Assembly (NCBI RefSeq): GCF_023336905.1
Contig: NZ_JAMBLS010000023.1
Coordinates: 1-52,053, forward strand
DNA length: 52,053 nucleotides
DNA from: Bacteroides sp. ET71
GTDB taxonomy: Bacteria; Bacteroidota; Bacteroidia; Bacteroidales; Bacteroidaceae
Reading direction: 5' to 3'
Positions 42,667 through 50,124 of this stretch are shown in pieces; position 1 is the stretch's first letter, and the number at the start of each line of letters is the position of its first letter. The translations under genes and the position numbers were made by a program. The notes under the pieces are model-generated. The model worked only from the letters and a program-made list of their open reading frames with translations, was not told the DNA's origin and searched no databases.

Positions 42667-42740
42667 CAGGAACCGACAGTTCGGGTGAAACGATAAAGGC
42701 ATTGTTTTGCCTGACATCCATCTGATGAGACAAGAAACTC

Positions 42741-42783
42741 AACATGCAGATAGCGTTTCGAAAGAGGCGCTATCTGTAACTTA
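42741..42783 (+). repeat. Attachment-like site 22
   Basis: Perfect 9-bp arms CAGATAGCG/CGCTATCTG, left flank AACATG, right flank TAACTTA (variant of AACATTA). It follows a 75-nt tail after the previous gene. Confidence 0.75.
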
Positions 42784-42803
42784 TAACAATAAAAGTAAGA
42801 ACA

Positions 42804-43259
42804 ATGATAAAGTATATTGAGAAAGGCGACATATTCCGCATTGAGGGTGTGAGCAACTATGCGCACGGGTGCAACTGCGCCGGTGCAATGGGTAAAGGCA
42901 TTGCATTGCAATTCAGAGAAAGATACCCGGCCATGTATCTTGAATATAAGCAGCTGTGCAAGGAGCATAAGTTTTGCCCCGGCGATGTCTTTGATTATGA
43001 TTATGGCCACGGGCATATCTATAATCTCGGCACTCAGGCAACATGGCGGACACGAGCCAAAATAGAATATATCGAGAAGGCATTGAAGCAGATGCTTGAA
43101 CTTGCCGATCATGATAATGTGACGGCCATAGCTCTACCGGCCATCGGTGCCGGGTTAGGCGGTTTGAGATGGGATGATGTCAAAGCTATTTTGGATAAAG
43201 CATCAAACGATTATCCCAATATTGACTTGTATGTAGTTGAGACTTATCAAAGTGAATAG
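42804..43259 (+). CDS. Macro-domain protein (ADP-ribose hydrolase-type), putative immunity
   Basis: A 151-residue stand-alone macro domain. The ADP-ribose loops are clear: HGCNCAGAMGKGIALQF (about 22-38) and ALPAIGAGLGGLRWDDV (about 111-127). The overall pattern (GDIFRIEG, FRERYPAMYLEYKQLC, IYNLGTQ) matches DarG/Poa1-like enzymes, which remove ADP-ribose from DNA or proteins. In an immunity array it most likely reverses the action of an ADP-ribosyltransferase toxin. This is an enzymatic, not binding, mode of defence. Confidence 0.88.
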   Translation: MIKYIEKGDIFRIEGVSNYAHGCNCAGAMGKGIALQFRERYPAMYLEYKQLCKEHKFCPGDVFDYDYGHGHIYNLGTQATWRTRAKIEYIEKALKQMLELADHDNVTAIALPAIGAGLGGLRWDDVKAILDKASNDYPNIDLYVVETYQSE

Positions 43260-43267
43260 AGGCTGAT

Positions 43268-43316
43268 TACAAGCGGATAAATCGTGCTTGAAAGGTCGGT
43301 TGGCCAGTAAACATTA
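43268..43316 (+). repeat. Attachment-like site 23
   Basis: TACAAGCGGATAAATCG...GGTCGGTTGGCCAGT-AAACATTA. Arms partly diverged; terminal element intact. Only 6 nt separate it from the next start codon. Confidence 0.75.
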
Positions 43317-43322
43317 TATGCC

Positions 43323-43883
43323 ATGTGTAGAAAAAATAAGATATTAAACTCATTTCCTCCCAACCTTACAAAAGATGTTCGGAGAGTGATTGATATGCTT
43401 CCAATAAAGGATGGTGATATAAGCAACCGATACTATGAGGTAAATCTTGAAGGTGCGATGGTAGCCATTCCGGAACGAATATACATAAACGACCAGAAGC
43501 CACATACAGATATGACAAATGTGGAAAAGAATATTATGGACTGTATCTTTACCAGACATTATGATGGTTTTGTCAGGCAACGCCATTTGCAAAATCTAAT
43601 ATCCTGCACTGAATATTGGGTTGTTCCATTTTGCTTTAGGCTATTAGGAGAATATGTATATGAAATTCTATGCGATGTGAGAAAGCATATAGATGGCAAT
43701 ATTGATAACTACTTTCGTTTTATGGGAGAAAACAAAAGCTTCTTTCACAAAACAAAAAATCAAATGTATAGTTATTGGGATTGCTATTATAGGACGAAAT
43801 TTCCTAAACGAGAATCTTACATAGGTTATGAGATATTTAGATATTTGGAAATGGCATATAACAAGCGGCTTAACCTCTCCTGA
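43323..43883 (+). CDS. Putative immunity protein
   Basis: A 186-residue protein. WVVPFCFRLLGEYVYEILCD in the centre resembles a helical family often found among orphan immunity genes; unnamed to me. The last 7 codons (YNKRLNLS) come from the following site, since AACAAGCGGCTTAACCTCTC is read through to a TGA. The start is very close to site 23, leaving almost no leader. Confidence 0.65.
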   Translation: MCRKNKILNSFPPNLTKDVRRVIDMLPIKDGDISNRYYEVNLEGAMVAIPERIYINDQKPHTDMTNVEKNIMDCIFTRHYDGFVRQRHLQNLISCTEYWVVPFCFRLLGEYVYEILCDVRKHIDGNIDNYFRFMGENKSFFHKTKNQMYSYWDCYYRTKFPKRESYIGYEIFRYLEMAYNKRLNLS

Positions 43884-43909
43884 AAAGGTCGGTTAGGCAT
43901 CAAACATTA
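43860..43909 (+). repeat. Attachment-like site 24
   Basis: AACAAGCGGCTTAACC...GGTCGGTTAGGCATCAAACATTA; overlaps the end of the preceding gene and supplies its stop. Confidence 0.85.
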
Positions 43910-43921
43910 ACAATTAAAAGA

Positions 43922-44284
43922 ATGAATAAAAAAGAAATCATATATCCCAAAGGCTATATTTGGTTAATAGAAAAAAGGATTGTAGGGTTTGATCACTTCA
44001 CGCAACTACAACCTTGGTATTTTCTTTCAGAAGATAAAATCTTTTGGGTAAATGAAATATGGCCATCTTCTATTAAAGACAATTTACTCGTTTTTGGAAG
44101 GCGTCAAGATAATGATGATTTGGTTTGTTTTAAGGTTCAAGAGAATATCGCTACTGAAGTGTTCTTGATTCACGGATGGACAAATGATGGATTTGACATC
44201 ATAAAAAAATATCCAGATATTTGGTCTTGGTTACACGATGTGTTGGATGACATAAAAGAATGTATAAACAATGAGAATAATTAA
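43922..44284 (+). CDS. Small putative immunity protein
   Basis: A 120-residue Trp-rich protein (YPKGYIWLIEKRIVGFDHFT; LQPWYFL; IFWVNEIWPSS). The strand and Trp pattern recalls short SUKH-like proteins, but no motif is decisive. Cassette between sites 24 and 25. Confidence 0.6.
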   Translation: MNKKEIIYPKGYIWLIEKRIVGFDHFTQLQPWYFLSEDKIFWVNEIWPSSIKDNLLVFGRRQDNDDLVCFKVQENIATEVFLIHGWTNDGFDIIKKYPDIWSWLHDVLDDIKECINNENN

Positions 44285-44289
44285 TTGCT

Positions 44290-44332
44290 AACAAACGGCA
44301 CTATCGCTTGAAGCGGAAGGCATCGGACATTA
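44290..44332 (+). repeat. Attachment-like site 25
   Basis: AACAAACGGCACTATCGCTTGAAGCGGAAGGC layout: CGCT/AGCG and CT/AG pair; ends GGACATTA. Confidence 0.75.
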
Positions 44333-44344
44333 AAGAGAATAAAT

Positions 44345-44848
44345 ATGTATTCAGAAGAATGGAATCAAGTCATAAAGACTTATGAGGCATATAAAGAAAG
44401 TCTTTCTGTATTTAGAAAATATAGTAACAAGACAGAGGACCTTTCAAAAGCTTTGCATAATATACATGGTAGCAGTAATCTCGATTGCTATTATGCTTTG
44501 GAAGTCTTGAGATATATGCCTGATGAAGTATGTATTGGACTTTTGGATGATTTGTTCTATGTGTTCATATATAGTAATGATTCATGGTCATGTTATGCTA
44601 AATCTATAATTCTAAGACTTGTTAATGACGAGTTGGTGAAAATGATTACGGATTTAGCCAATAAGTATGCGCAGAATACAACGGATGGCGAGAATATAAA
44701 GAATATCACCCAGCTATTATATGAGTGCAAACTCAAAAATAGTTTATACGAAGAAACTTATGTTCTTTTTTCAAAGAAACATCTTTCTGCTTTGATTGCA
44801 GAAGATTTTTTTGATGATGAAGAATACAGGTATATAATAAATGCATAA
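44345..44848 (+). CDS. Helical putative immunity protein
   Basis: A 167-residue all-helical protein (YYALEVLRYMPDEVCIGLLD; CYAKSIILRLVNDELVKMIT), compatible with HEAT-like repeats. Family not recognised. Single-gene cassette between sites 25 and 26. Confidence 0.6.
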   Translation: MYSEEWNQVIKTYEAYKESLSVFRKYSNKTEDLSKALHNIHGSSNLDCYYALEVLRYMPDEVCIGLLDDLFYVFIYSNDSWSCYAKSIILRLVNDELVKMITDLANKYAQNTTDGENIKNITQLLYECKLKNSLYEETYVLFSKKHLSALIAEDFFDDEEYRYIINA

Positions 44849-44858
44849 TTTAGTGGTT

Positions 44859-44905
44859 AAAAAGCGGATCAATCTCTTTTAGTAGCGATTGTCCATTGAA
44901 CATTA
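44859..44905 (+). repeat. Attachment-like site 26
   Basis: GGA-T-CAATC pairs with GATTGTCC (8 bp, one bulged T), left flank AAAAAGC, right flank AACATTA. Arm sequence differs from consensus at paired positions in a compensated way. Confidence 0.82.
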
Positions 44906-44929
44906 TCTGCAATTAATCAAATTATAGAT

Positions 44930-45628
44930 ATGGAAAGAATAGATGAAATAAAAAGAATGCTTGTAAAGAAAGCGACAGGTTTTACGACAGGCGGTTTTAA
45001 ACCTACAAACTCCGATAGCGAAAGCTGGATCGGAAGAGTGTATCTGTATAAAGAAGAGGAAACAATACCTACTGACAATGAAGGGAAGACGATGTTTCCT
45101 TTATTACAAGTATGCCTTGACGGATTGCCTTATATTCCTGATGCACTTAAAGGTACAAAAGTGCTAACGGTTTTTATATCTAAAGATATACCGGCAGGGT
45201 TGTCCCCTAATGGTGACGGTTGGATTATACGAGAATACACAGATAAAGATTTATTGGTCATTAAGGACCTTTCCTGTCCATCATCATCCATTAAACCGTT
45301 TCCGTTGAAAAGCTGCCTAATTGAAGAAGACTATCCTGTATGGGATAGCGGAGACATTCCTACGGAGATAGAGGATGAGTTAGTTGAAATGGAAGACCAG
45401 GAGGAAATCACCGACTATTGTGACTATACGGAATGTTATTCTGGACATAAGATAGGCGGCTATCCTTGTTATATCCAGTCGGGGGTGAATTTTGGCGATG
45501 GATTTGAATTTGTACTTCAGATAGCTTCCGATGAGAAAGCTAACTTCAACGTCATTGATAATGGAAACATTTATTTGGCGAAAAACCGTCTAACAGGCGA
45601 ATGGGTGTTTTATTGTGATTTTTATTAA
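44930..45628 (+). CDS. DUF1963-like immunity protein
   Basis: A 232-residue protein whose C-terminal half has DUF1963 landmarks: SGHKIGGYPCYIQSGVNFG, FEFVLQIASDEKANFNVIDN and GNIYLAKNRLTGEWVFYCDF. The N-terminus (SWIGRVYLYKEEETIP) is the usual first strand pair. An acidic stretch (EIEDELVEMEDQEEITD) lies between. Second DUF1963 gene in the array, but not a close copy of the one at 39026. Confidence 0.75.
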   Translation: MERIDEIKRMLVKKATGFTTGGFKPTNSDSESWIGRVYLYKEEETIPTDNEGKTMFPLLQVCLDGLPYIPDALKGTKVLTVFISKDIPAGLSPNGDGWIIREYTDKDLLVIKDLSCPSSSIKPFPLKSCLIEEDYPVWDSGDIPTEIEDELVEMEDQEEITDYCDYTECYSGHKIGGYPCYIQSGVNFGDGFEFVLQIASDEKANFNVIDNGNIYLAKNRLTGEWVFYCDFY

Positions 45629-45636
45629 GATGCAGA

Positions 45637-45690
45637 TAACACGCACCTATGCCGCCTGACAACTACAAGCAGCAATCCAAATAAGGGAGT
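45637..45690 (+). repeat. Attachment-like site 27 (degenerate)
   Basis: Left part AACACGCACCTATGCCGCC is recognisable; the right arm and AACATTA are missing. The adjoining 45 nt have no site features. Confidence 0.4.
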
Positions 45691-45705
45691 TAAAATCAGA
45701 ATATT

Positions 45706-46143
45706 ATGTTGTCCGAGAAAATTAAATCACTATTCAGTCAAAAAGGATATGTTTCCTTAGACAAGGAAGAAAAAGCTTCCTATGAGAAAGCTTTAATTGA
45801 TTTGGGAATACCTTTGGGAAGTTCATTCGCTGAGTTCAATCTATCAACGGTTGGTCCCACTTTTGCTGAACGCGGATACGAATTGTATAATGTATGCTGG
45901 TTTAAAATTTATTCAACCGATTTGGACTATGCCATTGAATCAGCTCACGATAACCTGCAACTTCCAGATGAATATCTCCCGTTGGACAGTTTTGAAGCAG
46001 AGGAAGGCTTCTTCTATAATCGCAATACAGGAGAAGTCTTGAAACTTTCTATCGGTCAAGACTTGAAAGATTTTCAAAGTGGAGCATTACGTCCACAATG
46101 GAAAGATTTTAATTCTTTCCTGGAATGGTTCTTTAATGTGTAA
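45706..46143 (+). CDS. SMI1/KNR4 (SUKH)-like immunity protein
   Basis: A 145-residue protein. LPLDSFEAEEGFFYNRNTGE and a terminal DFNSFLEWFFNV are typical of SUKH proteins, as is the AEFNLSTVGPTFAERGYELY segment. It is preceded only by a broken site, so it may be locked to its upstream neighbour. Confidence 0.75.
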   Translation: MLSEKIKSLFSQKGYVSLDKEEKASYEKALIDLGIPLGSSFAEFNLSTVGPTFAERGYELYNVCWFKIYSTDLDYAIESAHDNLQLPDEYLPLDSFEAEEGFFYNRNTGEVLKLSIGQDLKDFQSGALRPQWKDFNSFLEWFFNV

Positions 46144-46154
46144 AAATATTGCCG

Positions 46155-46197
46155 GCACACAGCACTGCCGCTTAAAGTGGAATGCTGCCGGACATTA
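46155..46197 (+). repeat. Attachment-like site 28
   Basis: CAGCA...TGCTG outer arms and CC-G-CTT/AAG-T-GG inner pairs; ends CCGGACATTA. Confidence 0.75.
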
Positions 46198-46211
46198 TAA
46201 ACTCAAGACAA

Positions 46212-46559
46212 ATGAATAAATCGTTTCTGCAAGACATATTAAAGAGAATAAACGAGCACAATGAAGGTTCAATAACCGAGGATTTGTGTTTTCATTTTTC
46301 ACAGACGCCCGACAATGAGCAATGTGGAGAAACAGTCAGTATCATGGGATATAAAAATCCATATACTCGTAAAAATGTATATGGATTAAGAACAAAAAAT
46401 TATCCTTTGACGGATATAGCTTATGCTTTGGAAAATGAGGAATCAGATGTGTATAAGGCTATGAAGCAAGCACTGCCACGATTGACACAGAAAGAATGGT
46501 ATGCCTTTACTCGCCTAATTACTCTAATATGTTGTGATTTAGAAAAAGAAACTGATTAA
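46212..46559 (+). CDS. Small putative immunity protein
   Basis: A 115-residue protein from ATG 46212 (an upstream frame overlaps site 28). It has a helical start (KSFLQDILKRINEHNEG), a central GETVSIMGYKNPYTRKNVYG and a helical end. Family not recognised. Confidence 0.6.
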   Translation: MNKSFLQDILKRINEHNEGSITEDLCFHFSQTPDNEQCGETVSIMGYKNPYTRKNVYGLRTKNYPLTDIAYALENEESDVYKAMKQALPRLTQKEWYAFTRLITLICCDLEKETD

Positions 46560-46570
46560 ATCGAGTTTAT

Positions 46571-46620
46571 ATCAAGCGGTTGTGCTTCCCCTGAAAAGGT
46601 CGGACGGCTGCCAAACATTA
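46571..46620 (+). repeat. Attachment-like site 29
   Basis: ATCAAGCGGTTGTGCTTCCCC...GGTCGGACGGCTGCCAAACATTA; arms diverged but termini intact. Confidence 0.72.
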
Positions 46621-46639
46621 TATTTAAAGTACGAGAAAT

Positions 46640-47008
46640 ATGAAAACAGAAGAGCTAAAAAACTTCATTGAAATAGAGCTTCCTATTATTTTGGGAAGTT
46701 TGTCTGACGAAACTATAGACGATATTCTGGATGAAAGAGATGACGATTTTTTCAGTGAGCAATGGATGCAGGCATATAACGAAGTTGAGAAGCAAAAGAA
46801 ACAACAGGAAATACCTGCAGCCTATAGTGAAGAGATAAGGAAAAATGCTTTTAATACGGTTCTTAAGATCACGAGCAGTGATGATTTAGCAGCATATATA
46901 TCTGACGATTTTGGACTAATTGTAGATGCTGACAAAGTTGACATCAACAATAGCTGGATTAATGCTTTATGGCAATCTTACAAGAATGGGAAAATACCTT
47001 CAAAATAA
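46640..47008 (+). CDS. Small acidic helical protein (first gene of a two-gene cassette)
   Basis: A 122-residue acidic protein (LGSLSDETIDDILDERDDDF) ending with a helical WINALWQSYKNGKIPSK. Family not recognised. Only 42 nt and no site separate it from the next gene, so the two genes move as one cassette. Confidence 0.6.
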   Translation: MKTEELKNFIEIELPIILGSLSDETIDDILDERDDDFFSEQWMQAYNEVEKQKKQQEIPAAYSEEIRKNAFNTVLKITSSDDLAAYISDDFGLIVDADKVDINNSWINALWQSYKNGKIPSK

Positions 47009-47050
47009 GTATGCCTCTAAACAATATCAGAAAAAAATCAAATTGGAAAT

Positions 47051-47803
47051 ATGAATAATAAACTTCAATCATTCGCGAAAGTCTTATTAAAAGAACAATA
47101 TGATGAATTTATGAAAATGGTTCAGTTGTTCAATGTAGATAGGAGAACTTTTGTTTCCAAACATAGGAAAATGTTTGAAAAAGGATGGTATGACATTGAC
47201 TCTGAGGATAATGCCTTGAACGAAGTGGATGTTATGCTTTGTTTTGCCATTGCTTCTCGCAGAATGGCGATCGCGGATTGGAGTGGCGAGGAATATCCCG
47301 GACAGATCAAACGCTCTATTACGATGATGTTGAAGCATTACGAGATAGAACGTTTCTTATGGGACACTAAGAAATTTGAGGATTCTTTGGATTGGGACAA
47401 AATTCGCCGAGGTGACTATTTGCCTTTGCTGTTCCGGGCTATGAACAAGCGGCTCAACAAGGACGGATATTCCATCACGTTCTGTGATACAAAATCGGAT
47501 TGTTTTCATTATGCAGTATTATCAACTGCCGAGTTCGTTCAATTTGACAATGCAGAATTGGAAGATTACCTGACAATCATCAGTCCTAAGATTTACAACA
47601 TATATCTTGCAGACAAAGGGAAAGAATTTCCTAAAATTATGCTGTACTTAAAAAAGAAGTTTTCCGTTCCGCTGAACGAAATCAAGGAGTTTTGTTCGAA
47701 AGACAAAATTTTACTCGGAATAGGAAATTCCATAATCGTGGATGAATACCGAAAGGAGATTGAAAAACTTGGAGGAAAGATTGAAGCGGAAGAAATAGAC
47801 TGA
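47051..47803 (+). CDS. Putative immunity protein with L7/L12-like C-terminus (DUF6630-like?)
   Basis: A 250-residue protein. The N-terminal part includes VMLCFAIASRRMAIADWSGE. The last 60 residues (LKKKFSVPLNEIKEFCSKDK ... YRKEIEKLGGKIEAE) resemble the C-terminal fold of ribosomal protein L7/L12, which is reported in several immunity-like families. DUF6630 is a possible name, not certain. Second gene of a two-gene cassette. Confidence 0.6.
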   Translation: MNNKLQSFAKVLLKEQYDEFMKMVQLFNVDRRTFVSKHRKMFEKGWYDIDSEDNALNEVDVMLCFAIASRRMAIADWSGEEYPGQIKRSITMMLKHYEIERFLWDTKKFEDSLDWDKIRRGDYLPLLFRAMNKRLNKDGYSITFCDTKSDCFHYAVLSTAEFVQFDNAELEDYLTIISPKIYNIYLADKGKEFPKIMLYLKKKFSVPLNEIKEFCSKDKILLGIGNSIIVDEYRKEIEKLGGKIEAEEID

Positions 47804-47851
47804 TAGCAAGCGGCGACCTGACAGAATAAGACAGAACGCTGCCGGACATTA
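47804..47851 (+). repeat. Attachment-like site 30
   Basis: AGCAAGCGGCGACCTG...CAGAACGCTGCCGGACATTA: AGCG/CGCT and CTG/CAG pair. Begins right after the stop. Confidence 0.72.
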
Positions 47852-47870
47852 CTGACAAGGAAAAAACGAC

Positions 47871-48104
47871 ATGTGTAAATCAATGTGCAATCCTATAATA
47901 GAGCTTACAACACTTTTACAGAGTTGTGGCTTCACAATAGTCAAACAGGAACTTGCAGATTATCATTTCAATGAATTTGAGATTGTAATGAAAGGGAAGA
48001 AATCACAACTTCCAATGATAGATATAGAAGGCATAGAACAATATAGCGACAATATATATTGTTGCAAGTGCCACTGGTCTGTAGTAAAACTTATAATGAC
48101 TTGA
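47871..48104 (+). CDS. Short putative immunity protein
   Basis: A 77-residue protein (ATG 47871, or 47883 at MCNPIIELTT) with ELTTLLQSCGFTIVKQELAD and a terminal NIYCCKCHWSVVKLIMT. It could be complete or a truncated cassette gene. Family not recognised. Confidence 0.5.
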   Translation: MCKSMCNPIIELTTLLQSCGFTIVKQELADYHFNEFEIVMKGKKSQLPMIDIEGIEQYSDNIYCCKCHWSVVKLIMT

Positions 48105-48121
48105 CACAATAATAACTTAGT

Positions 48122-48171
48122 AACAAGCGGCTGTGCTTCCCCCGAAAAGGACAGTTAGCAGCCAAGTATTA
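48122..48171 (+). repeat. Attachment-like site 31
   Basis: AACAAGCGGCTGTGCTTCCC...GGACAGTTAGCAGCCAAGTATTA; terminal element varies (AGTATTA). Confidence 0.72.
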
Positions 48172-48188
48172 TTCTTCGAGAACTGGAT

Positions 48189-48620
48189 ATGAAAGATAGA
48201 ACAAACGACATAGAGGATTATTTCTGCAAGCAATTTATCAGGCGTGCATATCAGGAGCGCCTTTATTTTGAGTTGTCATCAAATAACAAAAGAGTGAAAG
48301 CTATTAGTCGATTTTGTAATAATCTAATGGATATTATAAATACTGATAGAGTTGTTGAGCACTGTGATTCAACCGATGTTACTTATCTGACAGATAGACT
48401 TCAGGAGAGGTCATCACATAAGAAAGGATATTGTATCGGCTTTTTTAATTTGGATCAAAAGTGGGCGGATATATCTGATGCTATAAGCACAGGGATATGC
48501 TCAGGTTTGGGCTTTGCCGTAGTACTACCGGATGGAATCGCCTATATGTGTGAAGAAGCTGAGTTCAAGATGAAAAGGAAGTCAGTAATATTACATTCTA
48601 CAGCCAGTTTTGAAGAATAA
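48189..48620 (+). CDS. Putative immunity protein
   Basis: A 143-residue protein with a helical N-terminal half (DYFCKQFIRRAYQERLYFEL) and a strand-rich end (GLGFAVVLPDGIAYMCEEAE). Family not recognised. Its stop overlaps a collapsed site, so it may be locked to the next gene. Confidence 0.6.
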   Translation: MKDRTNDIEDYFCKQFIRRAYQERLYFELSSNNKRVKAISRFCNNLMDIINTDRVVEHCDSTDVTYLTDRLQERSSHKKGYCIGFFNLDQKWADISDAISTGICSGLGFAVVLPDGIAYMCEEAEFKMKRKSVILHSTASFEE

Positions 48621-48645
48621 CAAGATTAAACCAAATACAACATTT
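48619..48645 (+). repeat. Collapsed attachment-like site
   Basis: AACAAG...TTAAACC...AACATTT: both ends of a site remain but the arms between are deleted. Confidence 0.4.
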
Positions 48646-48648
48646 AAA

Positions 48649-49182
48649 ATGAAGAAAAGAAGAGGGCTGAAAAGATATTATAGGAGATTGCGCCAATGTA
48701 ACGAATTGGATAATTGGTGTGACATATTGTCGGATAAATCAAGATGGAGTTATTTTGACCACTTACACTTCGACCGGAACGGTTATGGAAATGTATGTTG
48801 GAAGGAGCGTAAAGAACATTTGGATGTATTATTCGGGCACTTTTTAATGATTGAACAATTTGTTGAGAATATGGATCGTCCTTTCCAGATATTTGCCATA
48901 CTTGTTTTGGAAGATAGCAGGTATGACGCTCTTTTTCTTCATACCCCCAATTACCATACTCCTGAAGAATATCCGTATATAATTCCAGCTGGATATAAAA
49001 AGGAATATCCATTGCGAAATCCTTCGTTAAGGAACTATTTGGTGATGTTGGCCAAGCAAGGATATACGGTATTCAGTTCTGAAGAGAAGAAAGCTTGTAT
49101 AGTGTTCAAGGAACATGTAGGAGATTCTTTATATGAGAACCATGATAACAAGCGTCTGAATCTCCCTTGTACGGGTGATTAG
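48649..49182 (+). CDS. Putative immunity protein
   Basis: A 177-residue protein from ATG 48649; a TTG start at 48610 is less likely because it overlaps the collapsed site. The start is very basic (MKKRRGLKRYYRRLRQ), followed by FDHLHFDRNGYGNVCWKERK and a beta core (FQIFAILVLEDSRYDALFLH). Its last codons (NKRLNLPCTGD) come from the next site. Family not recognised. Confidence 0.6.
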   Translation: MKKRRGLKRYYRRLRQCNELDNWCDILSDKSRWSYFDHLHFDRNGYGNVCWKERKEHLDVLFGHFLMIEQFVENMDRPFQIFAILVLEDSRYDALFLHTPNYHTPEEYPYIIPAGYKKEYPLRNPSLRNYLVMLAKQGYTVFSSEEKKACIVFKEHVGDSLYENHDNKRLNLPCTGD

Positions 49183-49195
49183 CTGTGAAACATTA
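49147..49195 (+). repeat. Attachment-like site 32
   Basis: CT-G-AATC-T-CCC...GGG-T-GATTAG arms, flanked by AACAAGCG and GAAACATTA. Compensated changes relative to consensus (AATC/GATT for AACC/GGTT). Confidence 0.82.
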
Positions 49196-49210
49196 CAATA
49201 AGTGAATAAA

Positions 49211-49537
49211 ATGGCACAAGACATATACAATAGCATTCGAGAAATATTACTGTGTGATGAAGATATTGAATTTTGTTGCGATCTTTTGTTGAAGCTAACC
49301 TTTGATTGCGATGAATGGAAATGGATTCAAGATGTTTGCATTGATATTATCAACAGCAATAGAGAAAGGAACATCTGTGGATTAGCGGTTACATGTATCG
49401 GGCATCTGGCTCGAATACATGGAAAAATAGAAAAAGAGAGAATCTTTGAATTGTTTACTCAACAAAAAGATAATCCTTATATCCGTGACAGAATTGAAGA
49501 TGCCATTGATGATATAAATATGTTTGTGCATGAATAA
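49211..49537 (+). CDS. HEAT-like small immunity protein
   Basis: A 108-residue all-helical protein (start MAQDIYNSIREILL; a GTG 9 nt upstream is possible). Paired helices, for example RNICGLAVTCIGHLARIHGK then ERIFELFTQQKDNPYIRDRI, resemble HEAT repeats. Cassette between sites 32 and 33. Confidence 0.62.
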   Translation: MAQDIYNSIREILLCDEDIEFCCDLLLKLTFDCDEWKWIQDVCIDIINSNRERNICGLAVTCIGHLARIHGKIEKERIFELFTQQKDNPYIRDRIEDAIDDINMFVHE

Positions 49538-49576
49538 TAGGCATTTCACTTAATTGGCATCCATAACTGAACATTA
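49535..49576 (+). repeat. Attachment-like site 33 (degenerate)
   Basis: The terminal CTGAACATTA is intact. The left arm is eroded to AATAGGCATTTCACTT. Confidence 0.5.
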
Positions 49577-49667
49577 TTCAAATGCAATGACAGGTTACAA
49601 ATAGAACATATAAAATCATCGGGATATGAAAAATATTGGTAACCAATGGGATAAAGCAAACAAAAAC

Positions 49668-49675
49668 CACTACCT
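49668..49675 (+). promoter_or_regulatory. Possible promoter before the Imm17-like gene
   Basis: TACCTTTG in the sequence before 49767 matches the TAnnTTTG -7 box. It gives the last array genes their own transcription start, followed by a leader segment (49727-49763) that recurs near 51905. Confidence 0.5.
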
Positions 49676-49726
49676 TTGTAGACAGACATAAAAAACCGGA
49701 TTCATCACCAGTAACTGAAAGCTGGG

Positions 49727-49763
49727 AGAGGAACGCTCGGGACTGCATCGCAAAAGTACATAC
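49727..49763 (+). repeat. Leader repeat copy 1
   Basis: Starts AGAGGAACGCTCGGGACTGC and ends AAAAGTACATAC. A related copy lies at 51905-51943. Both lie upstream of small genes in place of an attachment-like site. Confidence 0.55.
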
Positions 49764-49766
49764 AAT

Positions 49767-50045
49767 ATGGAACATGAAAAAGATTTCCTGGAATCTGTAC
49801 CAGACAGGATCAGGCATTATTTTGGGAACAATCCGGATGTAGCTTACCTCGCTATCATAGGAGTAATAGCCTTGTTCTTAATAGGGGTGATAATGAATTG
49901 GCAGTGGGTGTGCCGTCCAAGGACATGGCTGGGCAATTATTTCGTGGAGCTTTTTGGCCCTGCCACCTTTCGTTTCTGGTATGCTGTGTTTTTAATATTG
50001 GCAATCATTGTACTGCTGTTTTTTTACTTTAAAGTGTATAAATAG
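49767..50045 (+). CDS. Imm17-like membrane immunity protein
   Basis: A 92-residue protein with two membrane helices (about 27-45, AYLAIIGVIALFLIGVIM, and 70-90). Between them lie NWQWVCRPRTWLGNYFVELF and RFWYAV, the Imm17 pattern. Imm17 proteins sit in the inner membrane and protect against membrane- or periplasm-acting toxins. A related gene lies at 51060. It is preceded by a promoter and leader instead of a normal site. Confidence 0.75.
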   Translation: MEHEKDFLESVPDRIRHYFGNNPDVAYLAIIGVIALFLIGVIMNWQWVCRPRTWLGNYFVELFGPATFRFWYAVFLILAIIVLLFFYFKVYK

Positions 50046-50073
50046 GACATAATTTCATTCTTAGCTGCCCAAA

Positions 50074-50114
50074 AACAGGCGAAAAACTAAAGGCGACTCG
50101 GCCAGCAAGCATTA
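50074..50114 (+). repeat. Attachment-like site 34 (degenerate)
   Basis: AACAGGCG...GGCGACTCGGCCAGCAAGCATTA. The last bases overlap the promoter -7 box of the next gene. Confidence 0.5.
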
Positions 50115-50120
50115 TCTTTG
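50113..50120 (+). promoter_or_regulatory. -7 box directly before the ankyrin lipoprotein gene
   Basis: TATCTTTG fits TAnnTTTG and ends 4 nt before the ATG at 50125, so the transcript would be nearly leaderless. It overlaps the site end CATTA. Confidence 0.45.
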
Positions 50121-50124
50121 TGGA

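Noticed and set aside
42685-42715. AGGCA...TGCCT hairpin after the gene ending at 42666 as a terminator
   Set aside because: The stem is short and lacks a U tract; the array attachment-like site follows only 25 nt later.
49636-49842. 68-codon frame across the promoter and start of the Imm17-like gene
   Set aside because: Overlaps the promoter, leader repeat and the start of a recognisable Imm17-like protein in another frame.
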